Made by a program: the position numbers and the translations under genes. Below the pieces are notes generated by a model that saw nothing but the letters and a program-made list of their open reading frames with translations, ran no database searches and had not been told where the DNA came from. 64,000 bases of DNA. Source: Paracamarosporium sp. OC-R06-R3 (lineage: Eukaryota > Ascomycota > Dothideomycetes > Pleosporales > Didymosphaeriaceae). Where the stretch lies: the NCBI GenBank assembly GCA_019828545.1, contig JACVRA010000310.1, forward strand, positions 186,001 to 250,000. Reading direction: 5' to 3'. This document shows positions 32,316 through 41,839 of this stretch, in pieces. Within the stretch, counting starts at the first letter, position 1. Every line of letters begins with the position of its first letter.

Positions 32316-32863
32316 CCTTGCTTTTCGTGATTTAATAGTCAGCTCCTGTAGTAGTGACGATGAACGACACCGGAGATAAATAGCTACTGGATAGTTCACA
32401 CACTTACGAGTCTTGCAATCAACAGATACGCCAAGTACCAATCATGGCTTGTCCATTGCGCTAAAAGTCCACTTCTACGCACCTTACTATCTTCCAATTT
32501 GTTTCTAGCCCACACTGGCTAGCCATTCGATGGGAAATGCCACGATGACTTAGATCATGCCTCCTGATGTCATCGTGAGGGTCAATTTCTCTCAAGCTGG
32601 TTATGTTGACATCGATTGTGTTCGACATTTCCATACATGATGATATTGTCAAGATAAATAACCAGTTTCTTAGTGCAAGGTACAGTCACTGGCCGATAAT
32701 AGGGTCTTCATTCACAGCCACTCGTGGTGAGGCAATATTGTCACAGTACAATCAACCAAGTGCACCGAGCACCTTGATGTCATCAACAGAATAGGACGGA
32801 TACTCCGTACCCACTCCCTTAGTCTTGGCTATAGTCTTGGTCTTGGTCTTCCCTAGGCACGTA

Positions 32864-32984
32864 CGACGAAAAGGGTTACTCAGCGCATCCGCGATACGAT
32901 GTTCGCCTTCAGATATGGTATCATAAATACCACATCCAGAGACGAACATCGTATCACGGAGGCGCTGAGTAACCCTTTTCGACG
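32864..32984. repeat. Foldback inverted repeat (42-nt arms)
   Basis: The left arm 32864-32905 (CGACGAAAAGGGTTACTCAG...) and right arm 32943-32984 (...CTGAGTAACCCTTTTCGACG) are reverse complements at 39 of 42 positions, separated by 37 nt. A (GTCTTG)-like tract lies just before (about 32822-32850). It could be a MITE-type foldback element or the hairpin end of a decayed transposon; no transposase is nearby. Confidence 0.75.
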
Positions 32985-33205
32985 TTCGTCCTTCGGACAA
33001 GCACCCAGCGCTTCTAAACTAGCAGTCTATCCGCGACACTTCGCTCTACACATTTTCCCTGCAAAACGTGCCGGATATCAGAATACAGCCAAGGTAGAGT
33101 CGCCCGACCAGCCACCACCAAAGTACATGAAACTTGAACAAGGAATAAGGAAATTTCGTTAGGGGTATCATGCGGCTACTACAATCACATCTCGCTCCGT
33201 GCTCT
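32985..33205. other. Intergenic region 3' of the copper transporter
   Basis: Downstream flank of the Ctr gene on the minus strand; together with 32316-32863 it contains no supported gene. Confidence 0.45.
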
Positions 33206-33845
33206 TCAAGCACAACATCCAGTCGGTCCCGCCGCGGCAATCGACGACCTCCGCTCGTCCTTCTCTTCCCTGTCAACAGCCTCGTACGGTATCCGCACAA
33301 CCATCCAGTCGCACAGGAACTTGCCCAGAACCGCACCCAGTATGATAGATATGAAGATCCAGCCGTTGAACGACATGATGATCAGCATGAGCAGATATGC
33401 AACGCCGAGCGTGACGCCGTGGATTACGGCGCGGACAAGCTGCTGGAGCGAAGTTGCGCGGAAGGTAGCGTAGTGGGTGCCGAGGGTGGCCGCGGGGCCG
33501 TCGCAGCAGTTTGCCGGGGCGGCGCTCGCGAGGGCGGCCTGCTGGATGCGCAGGTGGCGCTGGAACTGGCGCAGCAGGTAGGCGTCCCATTCGGAGCTGA
33601 GGCGGCGCAGGAACTCGAGGGCGACGACCAGCAGCGCGGCGCCGATGCAGCTCGCGGCGAACATGGCGTTGTTCTTGATGTGCCAGGACCCGGAGAGGAT
33701 GCACGAGTCGACGATGCGCCAGTTCCAGAGCATCTGCGGTCGTGGTTAGTAGGGGTCTGGGAGGGTTGCAAGGTGGTCATGGTACCTCCATCTGGCACTC
33801 GCCGGCGCCCATGACCGTGGCGGTAGAACTGTGGCCGTGCGACAT
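33206..33845 (-). CDS. Ctr-type copper transporter
   Basis: Exons complement(33786-33845) and complement(33206-33733), with a 52-nt intron, give 195 aa. Ctr proteins are trimeric channels importing Cu(I) across the plasma or vacuolar membrane. The N-terminus MSHGHSSTATVMGAGECQME carries Met and His suited to copper capture. CILSGSWHIKNNAMFAASCI opens TM1, MLIIMSFNGWIF contains the MxxxM filter of TM2, and GAVLG the GxxxG of TM3. The C-terminus ends TGCCA, a Cys pair typical of Ctr tails. The gene is divergent from a ferric reductase, which reduces metal ions for import, a classic pairing. It is small, like yeast Ctr2/Ctr3-type members; the membrane location is not decided. Confidence 0.9.
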
Positions 33846-34241
33846 GGTGGATGTATGGAGAGAGCAGTGAGAGTCTGGTTCAACGACGGCCTACGGGCTG
33901 ACCTGACCCGGCCCAGGGACCACGGCGATTTACATATCTAACGGGGTGCGCACGATTGCGCTCGCTGTGGACATGGCAAGACGCAGCCCCGGGCGCCCAA
34001 GACTGCGCGTGTATGGAAACAGTGGGGGAACTTGCTCAAACGCCCGCGCCCTTGCCCGAATCTCCCTACCGCCCGCCTGCGTCCCACCGGCCAGACGCTT
34101 GGCACCGCGCTTTTTGCCAGTTTGCTTCTCGAGTCGCGAGAGCAAGTATTCGGATGCCGGCAGTCTAGCGACGTTATATACTACCATGGAGCGCCTCGAT
34201 CCGACCAGCAGCAGTCGCCGCCGCTTGGTCTCACCGCAAAC
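33846..34241. promoter_or_regulatory. Divergent promoter, copper transporter / ferric reductase
   Basis: 396 bp between the two ATGs. ACTTGCTCAA at about 34029 differs by one base from the yeast Mac1 copper-response core TTTGCTCA; a single imperfect copy is weak evidence. No clear GATA (SreA-type) site was seen. Confidence 0.35.
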
Positions 34242-36281
34242 ATGGCCGACGTGAAGATCCTGACTGCCCGCCAGCACATCCAGAACCAGAGCGCCGCCTC
34301 TCTCGTCGAGCCGCACTGGGGATACGCCGACCGCGTCGTGCCCTGCGTCAACGATGCCGGCTCTTGCAAGTACCTCGATGTCGTGTACGCTGCCCACGAC
34401 ATCGGCATGTACTACACGGGCATCCTCTGGGCCACCATCGGCGGCATTCTCATCCTGTGGGCCATCGGACGCCACTTTCTGCGCGCCCACCCATCCGGCG
34501 TCGCACTCCCGGAGAAAATCGCAGAAGACGTGAACAAGAGAAGGAATGCCGTCCACCGCTTTACGACGGCTGTCCCTGCCTATGCCCGCCGGTATCTGCT
34601 CCCGGACGCCAACCGCTTCATCTTCGGCCGCGTCACCCGCACCCAGGTCCTCACCCTCGTGGTCCTCGTCGGCTACCTTACCATCTGGTCTTTCGTGGGC
34701 ATCTACTACGGCACCTGGGTCACGCCTGTGAAGAACAATCCCGGTGTCCACAACACCCGAACTAGCCTGGGCCCCTTCGCCGACCGCGTAGGCGTCCTTG
34801 CCTATGCTTTGACTCCGCTCTCCGTCATGCTCGCAAGCCGCGAGTCCATCCTCTCGCTCGTCACCGGTCTTCCCTACCAGAGCTTCAACTTTCTCCACCG
34901 CTGGCTCGGATACGTTATTTTTGTACAGTCGTCAGTACACACCATCGGCTGGTGCGTCGTGGAACTTCGACTCTACCAACCCCAGCCTACAGTCGGCCTG
35001 GCCTGGATCAAACAGCTCTACATGATCTGGGGCGTAGTCGCCATGATCTTGCTCCTATTGCTCGTGGTCCTATCCACCCCCTGGGGAATCCGTGCAACCG
35101 GCTACGAGGCATTCCGCAAGATGCACTACGTACTAGCCATGGTCTACATCGGTGCATGCTGGGGCCACTGGGCACAGCTCAAGGTCTTCATGATCCCCAG
35201 CCTGGTCGTCTGGCTCATCGACCGCGCCATTCGCCTCGGCAGAACCGCTCTCATGCACTACAACTTCCTCCCCTCGGGCCACATGGGGTTCCGCGCCGCA
35301 ACAGCAGACATCACCTTCTTCAACGACTCCACTAACGGCGACGTCGTCCGCCTCGACTTCGACCACCCGCACGACGCCTGGGCCGTCGGCCAGCACTTCT
35401 ACATCATGTTCCCCGAGGGCTCCATCTGGCAATCGCACCCCTTCACGCCGCTCAGCCTCCCCGTCTTCGGCGCAGACACCCAGCGCCACTCGTACATCTT
35501 CCGCGCCAAACGCGGCGAGACGCGCAAAATCGCCGAATTATCTGCCCGCCGCGCAGCCCGCGCCTCCGACCCGGAAGACTCCCACGAAGGCCTCATGGGC
35601 GCCGCGCGGCTCTCCGTCGTCCTCACAGGGCCCTACGGCGAAAACACAATGCGTGACCTCGCACCAGACGCAAACGTCCTGTGCATCGCCGGCGGCACGG
35701 GAATAACCTACGTCCTCCCCGTGCTGCTCTCCCTCGCGTCCTCCCCGCAGCACCGCGACCGCCGCATCGCCCTCGTCTGGGTCGTCCGCCACCGCGCAGA
35801 CATCGACTGGGTCGCGCCCGAGCTCGCCGTCCTCAAGCAGAAGTGCCGCAACCTGCGCGCGGGCATGCACATCTACGTCACGCGCGCGGGCGAAGACGCT
35901 GAGCAACCCAACGTGCCTGCCGTCAGCGAGAAGGCCGTCGACACGCCGTGTGCGCCGTCTAAGGAGATTACCCCCGTGATCAAGTCCGCGTCTTCGTCGT
36001 CCTCCGCGGCATCTCTCTCGTCTGCGCTCTCCGTCCACGGCGTGTCCAAGTCTGAACTCGGTCTCGATCATTTCCAGGCTAGACCGGATCTTTCTGCCAT
36101 TGTGCAGGAGTTTGTCGCGGGCACGATTAGGGGGCGCACGGATGTCTTTGCGTCCGGGCCCGGCGGGCTGATTAGTGATTTGAGGGGCGTGGTCGCGGGC
36201 GTGAATTGTGGGGGGAGTGTGTGGAGGGGCGACGAGAGGGGGGATGTGCGGCTCGTTTGTGATGATCGGTTGGAGTGGTAG
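34242..36281 (+). CDS. Ferric/cupric reductase (FRE family, NADPH oxidase-like)
   Basis: An intronless gene of 679 aa from MADVKILTARQH (the frame is open 70 codons further upstream, but without a plausible start). FRE enzymes pass electrons from NADPH through FAD and two hemes to extracellular Fe(III) or Cu(II). Heme ligands are the His pairs in LHRWLGYVIFVQSSVHT and KMHYVLAMVYIGACWGHW (spacing 14-15). HPFTPLS is the FAD-binding motif; VLCIAGGTGITYVLPV binds NADPH. Membrane segments fill about residues 40-360. The NADPH domain carries a Ser-rich insert (SASSSSSAASLSSALS). It is divergent from the Ctr transporter. The stop codon's G opens a pentanucleotide repeat. Confidence 0.92.
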   Translation: MADVKILTARQHIQNQSAASLVEPHWGYADRVVPCVNDAGSCKYLDVVYAAHDIGMYYTGILWATIGGILILWAIGRHFLRAHPSGVALPEKIAEDVNKRRNAVHRFTTAVPAYARRYLLPDANRFIFGRVTRTQVLTLVVLVGYLTIWSFVGIYYGTWVTPVKNNPGVHNTRTSLGPFADRVGVLAYALTPLSVMLASRESILSLVTGLPYQSFNFLHRWLGYVIFVQSSVHTIGWCVVELRLYQPQPTVGLAWIKQLYMIWGVVAMILLLLLVVLSTPWGIRATGYEAFRKMHYVLAMVYIGACWGHWAQLKVFMIPSLVVWLIDRAIRLGRTALMHYNFLPSGHMGFRAATADITFFNDSTNGDVVRLDFDHPHDAWAVGQHFYIMFPEGSIWQSHPFTPLSLPVFGADTQRHSYIFRAKRGETRKIAELSARRAARASDPEDSHEGLMGAARLSVVLTGPYGENTMRDLAPDANVLCIAGGTGITYVLPVLLSLASSPQHRDRRIALVWVVRHRADIDWVAPELAVLKQKCRNLRAGMHIYVTRAGEDAEQPNVPAVSEKAVDTPCAPSKEITPVIKSASSSSSAASLSSALSVHGVSKSELGLDHFQARPDLSAIVQEFVAGTIRGRTDVFASGPGGLISDLRGVVAGVNCGGSVWRGDERGDVRLVCDDRLEW

Positions 36282-36312
36282 GGTTGGGTTGGGTTGGGTT
36301 GGGTTGGGTTGG
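36281..36312 (+). repeat. (GGGTT)n pentanucleotide array
   Basis: Six perfect GGGTT copies plus GG, starting at the last base of the ferric reductase stop codon, within its 3' UTR. Not the fungal telomere repeat TTAGGG. Confidence 0.9.
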
Positions 36313-36811
36313 ATTTGAGAGGAGAGGTGAGAGGAGGGAGGTGGTGCATGTGTGTAGATTTGATACCCCTATTGCGAATTTCCAAGTTCTTATTTGTTAG
36401 CATTTTCTCGCTTGTTGTGTCCTCTTGCGTCCTTGCTTGCTGGTCGTGAAGTCGTGTGTGCTGTTCTTACGAAGGACTTCCCGTGGTACGTACCGTGTGA
36501 GGTCTACTACAGGCGGTGGTTCTAGTGATACCACGTGACCGCGCGTTTCGGATAACGCGTCCGTCTCGGGACTCCGCTCTTCCCTTCCCAACCCAACCCA
36601 TCCTTTCCCACCCCATTCCTTCTCCGCACTCCGCATGGCAGCGCACATGTCCAGCGTGCGCTGCATTTTGCACGTGTCACCGCCATCTCATTACGGCTTC
36701 TGCGTATCGACTTGAGGGGATGCACGCTGCTGCGACGCCACGGGATGGACGGCCCGCGAGGTCGTGGCCGTGGAGATAGATGCTTACTAGCTGGCTGGCT
36801 TGCTGGCGGTC

Positions 36812-37070
36812 AGGTACGAGGTCGGTACTCCGTGTTCCGTTACGTTGTGCGTAGCTTATGCTGCAAGTAGGTGTTCTCCTACGAGATACAATAGCCGCTG
36901 TGATGACGTGCAGCGGAGCCTCATCCTTCGTGCATTGCAACGGGGATTCCCGTGGTCCGTAGGGCTGTACGTGCGTCTGGCGTATACTGCAAGTAGGCGA
37001 TATTAATCGAGGCAGGGTGATCGCCGGTGTGCGGTGATGTGCGGCAGATCCTCATCTTGTTGACTCGCAC
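36812..37070 (+). repeat. Degenerate direct duplication, period about 126 bp
   Basis: CTGCAAGTAGG occurs at 36861 and 36987. Flanking words also match with the same spacing (TCCGTTACGTTGTGCGT / TCCGTAGGGCTGTACGTGCGT; GATGACGTGCAGCGGAGCCT / GATGTGCGGCAGATCCT). Copies have drifted with small indels. Confidence 0.45.
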
Positions 37071-37501
37071 TTTGTTCCTTCTCCCCCCTTTTGGAAGAGT
37101 CGGTCTTCCGGCCAATGGTGCGTCGCGGCTACAGTTCTCCCGCCAAGCGAGCGTGATTACACCCGCTTACACATGTCGCTTAGCCCCTGTCGCTGGCGCC
37201 ATCTCCCCTACATTCCTTACACGATTTCAGCCTCGGCGCTATATTAAGTACGCCTGAGCGTTGAGCGCGTCACGTAGAGCATAGCGTAGAGCTCTACACG
37301 CCACTATGGGATCCGTCCTAGCCAAATTTCTCTCCGGTTCGTCGCTGATTTGCCATTGCGAGAGATCTGGAGGAAGACCAGATGACTGAGCTCTGGTGAC
37401 ACCGCTACTCCTTCGGCGGGCCGCTGATGCTTGGCCTGGGCAACATGCGTGCCCTAGGGCCATCACAGCGAAAGCCCTAGTCTTAGGCAAGGCTGGGAGT
37501 G

Positions 37502-37508
37502 TATATAT
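37502..37508 (+). promoter_or_regulatory. TATA box of the GH55 gene
   Basis: TATATAT, 95-100 bp before the ATG at 37603. Confidence 0.5.
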
Positions 37509-37602
37509 GCATGGGGGCTAGCCTGCTTCCACGGGGCGGGAGACGAAGCCTACTCTTTGTCCGCTCAGCCTGTGCAACGCGGAGAACCGATTAAGACACA
37601 CG

Positions 37603-40356
37603 ATGAAGGTCCTCCAGGTGGTGGCGAATCTGGCAGCCATTGCAGCCTCGGCCTCAGCAGCACTCAAACGCGCCGATCCGCTGGCAAAAGGGGCTCCAAA
37701 GTCTGCATACTGGGCTGTTCCGCCTGCGCCAAACGGTCCCGCTGCACCGTACGTTGTCGGAGTTTCCTCTCGGCATCTGCACTGCTTGCTCACTGAACCA
37801 TAGTGTTTCGCCCACGGGTCCTGCGGCCGTCAACCACAATGCGTCGTATGACCCCAGCGAGATCGAACCCGCGAAGCCACTTAGAGTCTCTGGAGCAAAG
37901 ATCCTGGCCGCGGCTGCGTGCTCCGGCCCTGTGACGAGTAACCCGACGGGCTTCTGGATGGACCAGCAAGATCACACCGGGAATGCTAGGGGCTATGCTC
38001 CGTTCTTGGTACGCCCCCTGGACTGCATCTCTATGATGGTCCTAGTGATTAACAGGTACAGGGCGATTTCTACACCTACAAAACATACCGCAATGTCCAG
38101 AGCTACGGTGCCAAGGGCGATGGCACGGGCGACCAAACGGCTGCTATACAGAAAGCCCTGAACGATGATAGCCGCGACGGAAACCGGTACAAGGGTCCGC
38201 TTGCTGCGCAGCCCGCGCATGTGTTCATACCGAGCGGCACGTATCAGTTGGGCTCGAAGCTCGATTTGAGGAAGGGCACCATCATCATGGGTGATCCGAA
38301 CAATCCTCCTGTGCTGAAAGCTGCGCCTGGGTTCTCGGGAGATATTCTTGTGGATGGCTACGATTCTGCGAGCGCTGCTGAGACGTCTTTCATGATACAG
38401 TTGCGGAATGTCGTCATTGAGTGAGTGCGTTGTATCTGGAAAATGGCTTTTACTAACTCTTCAGCACCAACTCCCTCTCGCCAAGCAAGAAGATCGTGGC
38501 CCTCCGCTGGGGCGTAGCCCAGGGTTGTGCCCTCGGGAATGTCAAGATCAACATGCCCTCCAGCTCCACGGGCCACACCGGGATACTTCTTCATGCTGGC
38601 TCCACGATTGCCGTCACAGACGTCCAGATCACCGGTGGAGCTATTGGCATCCAGAACAACAACCAGCAAGTCGTGTTCAAGAACATATATTTCAAGTTCT
38701 GCACGACCGCCTACGTCGCACCGGGTGGGTTTAACTCGCTCCTGCAAGGCGTCACATTCGATACGTGCGGCGTGGGAATCGATGCCACGGATCATCACGG
38801 CGACGTCATCCTGCTTGATTCCGAGAGCAAGAACTCCGGAAACACGGTCGTGTTCCGCGATTCCTCCAACGACTCAGGAGACCGGAACAACCAGATCGTG
38901 ATCCAGAATCTCAAGCATGACAACGACAATCCCATTGCAGTGACCTCGACCAACCAGGTCGTGCTCGCGGCGCAAAGCACCGTTACCACCTGGGTCTGGG
39001 GCAATGTTGCGCCGGGACAGTACCAGAAGGGATCTAAGTTTCCCAACACGCGGCCTCAGGCGCTTCTTGATGCGTCGGGTAAGTTCTTCATGAAGGATGC
39101 ACCGACGTTTGCGGGGTATGCGAAGGATCAGATTGTGAATGTCAAGGAGGCGGGATTCGATGTGAAGGGTGATGGGAGGACGGATGATTCCGCGGCGCTG
39201 AACCAAATTCTACTGCAGAATGCGGCGAATTGCAAGATAACGTGGGTCTTCTAACACTTTTAACATGGGACGTGTTGTATGGATGCTTACCCGCGCAGAT
39301 ATTTCCCCTACGGCGTCTACGTTGTCCTTTCCACGCTCTTCATTCCACCCGGCACCCGCATCGTCGGCGAAGCCTGGCCCGTCATCAGCGGTGCAGGCGC
39401 CAAGTTCAAAGACGCGAACAACCCCGTGCCTGTCGTCAAAGTCGGGAATGCCAACGACGTAGGTGTCGCCCAGATCTCAGACATGCGGTTTACCGTCGCG
39501 GAGCCCCTCGCCGGAGCAAAGATCATGGAGTGGAACATGGCAGGGTCTGCTCCGGGCGACGTAGGAATCTGGAACTCGATCGTTAACATCGGCGGCATGC
39601 GGGATTCTACCGTGACCAGCTCGTGCGGCGACCAGAAAGCGTGCCAAGCGGCGCATACAGGCGTGCATCTTACGGCGAGCAGCTCGGTGTATGTGCAGAA
39701 CCGTAGGTCCCTCCTCCGCATCACTCACCCTCCACATCTGCTAATTCCGAAACACAGTATGGGTCTGGACAGCCGACCACTCGGAAGACGGCGAGGCGCC
39801 CCTGCAAATCATCTCCACGGGCCGCGGCATCCTCGTCGAGTCCACAAAAGCGACCTGGCTCGTAGGCAGCGGCTCGGAGCACCACTGGCTCTACGGCTAC
39901 AACTTCCACGCCGCCCGCAATGTGTACGCAGGGCTCCTCCAAGTCGAATCACCGTACATGCAGGGCCGAGGCGCCGTGCAAGTCGCGCCCTCCCCATGGA
40001 CCGCGAACCTCGCCGGCGACCCCGACTTCTCGTGGTGCGCCGGCGGCGACGCCTACTGCCGGTCGTCCGTCGGCGTGAATGTGCAGGACGCGCAGGACAT
40101 CTTCCTGTACAGCTCGTCTACGTGGGCCTTCTTCGACGGCCCCTGGAACGGCGATTACTCCGGTGCGAACCAGTGCTCGCCGGATTGCCAGGCCAATATG
40201 AATAGGGTTGCGGGGGCGACGTCGGGCTTGAGTTGGTACGGGGTTAATACCAAGGCCGGGAAGGTTATGGTGCTTGATGGGAAGGGCGATCCGAAGATGG
40301 TGAATAATCCTGGGGGGTGGGGCGGGAATTTGGTGGCGTATAGGGCGTGGGTGTAG
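37603..40356 (+). CDS. Secreted GH55 exo-beta-1,3-glucanase
   Basis: Exons 37603-37748, 37804-38008, 38062-38420, 38465-39241, 39299-39702 and 39758-40356; all junctions keep frame, giving 829 aa. The start MKVLQVVANLAAIAASASA is a signal peptide, with a KR site just after. Two right-handed beta-helix (pectate-lyase-3-like) domains follow: the first opens VQSYGAKGDGTGDQTAAIQK with HVFIPSGTYQLGSKLDL, the second VKEAGFDVKGDGRTDDSAAL and RYFPYGVYVV-type strands, the paired ribcage of GH55. The C-terminus has WTADHSEDG, GLLQVESPYMQG and SSTWAFFDGPWNGDYSG, conserved in GH55. The enzyme releases glucose from beta-1,3-glucans such as laminarin or cell-wall glucan, outside the cell. Confidence 0.93.
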
Positions 40357-41839
40357 GTGTGGGATGTGGGAGGGGGGAGGGGAGAGGTATTGGGGCGGTG
40401 TCGCTGTATTAGATGCATTTGCGCATGAGACGAAGTGCTGCGCGAGAGGGAGTATGAATCGCATATCTTGAATTTTGAACGAACTCGTCTCCGCGGCGTT
40501 TCCGACGAACCTTGTTTCCTCTCAGAAACTTCGCGTTGTGCATTGTGTTGCTATCATTTTCATTTCACTTTATCTATCTATCCAACCTTTTTTTTAATTT
40601 TTTTTCCTCGTGCAAGTTCAACCTCATCCGCACGAGAGTCCGTCCTTCGTTCCCAACCAACTAGTCACTTACGGCCGTACCACCTCCCACTCCCACTCGC
40701 ACGAGAACCCACGCCTCGTATACAAGACCCAGGTCCGCGGCAGCGGCTTTTCAGACTCTGGGTTGCGCGCGCGCGCATCGGAGAATGCACGAGAGCATGC
40801 TTCCTTGCAACGCATCGCTTGGGTCCGCATCCAGGGACCGGACCGGACCGGAGTCGCGCTCCAGCAAGGGTGTGCGCGTCTCGCGCGAGCCCCGTTGGTC
40901 TGGGAATACGAGGCGCTATTTGCATCCTGCGCAAGGTAAATGCGACGTCGAAGTTGCGGATACTGGTGCTTTGGTGTTGCGGTTTGTTGTGCGTGCGTGC
41001 GTGCGTGCGTGGCGCGTTTGTGCGCTGGGGGGTTTGGGGTTGGGGGTGTTAGTTCGTTCGAAAAGAGCGGTCTGGAGCGAGTGTTTGGGTTGATGCATTG
41101 CATGGGGATATGGTTTTCCAAGCACGGTGAGGTGTGACTGGGGTGGAGGTGGGAGGTGTTTGAGGATCTGGATGGAGAGGGTTTTATGGCTTGTTAGCTG
41201 GGAAGTATCGGTTGGATTTGTGCGTCGGAAGGAGATTAGTATGTCAGTGTATATATCTTCGTTTTGTCTTGTTGGTCAAGAGTTGCATGTATGCTAATTA
41301 TGACTACGATTGTCTATAAGTTGTAGTGGTGTATGCAGGTTGTGTCATGGCAGATTGTTGGGGCTGGATCGGGGACTTCTATTACCCTCCATAGGGTGCG
41401 AAATAGGTGGTTGGTTTCTTGTTTCCTTGAGAGAATGATCTGTTCGGGCAATGTAGGCGTTGCACATTAAATGTATCGCAAAAACAGTATTACCATGGAG
41501 ATGTTGTGGTCGGCAATTCAAGCGCTGTGCTACTGACTCAAAGCGCGGCCACGATCGACGGCGTGCAAACCTAAGACGGCTCCATGAAAGATGGCACGTG
41601 TCGCACTGGGAAAACAGCGCGTTAAACATCTTTAGTTGTTGTATGAGGGCAGAAAGCATGGAATCGTAAGTGAAAATCTACCTGCAGCCCTGGCGCGGGG
41701 CCAGATTAGTTTTGACTGAATCTTTCAACTATCACTCGAATTGTATCTCAATTTAAACACTGTTCTATGGGACCCGTCTAACCAACCACTCTCAAATCAC
41801 ATGGTTGTCTTGAGACGCTAGCAGAGAAGCTCAACACGC
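40357..41839. other. Intergenic region with microsatellite
   Basis: No supported gene. T-rich and Arg/Pro-coding frames on both strands (40435-41125) look like compositional artefacts. A (GTGC)n microsatellite lies at about 40989-41011. Confidence 0.45.

Larger units (their letters stand above)
36313..37601. other. Intergenic region upstream of the glucanase gene
   Basis: 1.3 kb without supported genes. It holds a degenerate ~126-bp direct duplication (separate entry) and the glucanase promoter with TATATAT at about 37502, 100 bp before the ATG. Confidence 0.45.

Noticed and set aside
33930..34898. 322-codon minus frame under the ferric reductase
   Set aside because: Antisense shadow of a clearly conserved gene in GC-rich sequence.
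36281..36312. Telomere or subtelomere signal
   Set aside because: The unit is GGGTT, not TTAGGG, and it lies in a 3' UTR between ordinary genes.
40435..41137. Several overlapping frames on both strands after the glucanase
   Set aside because: Arg/Pro/His-rich compositional frames around a GTGC microsatellite, no domain.
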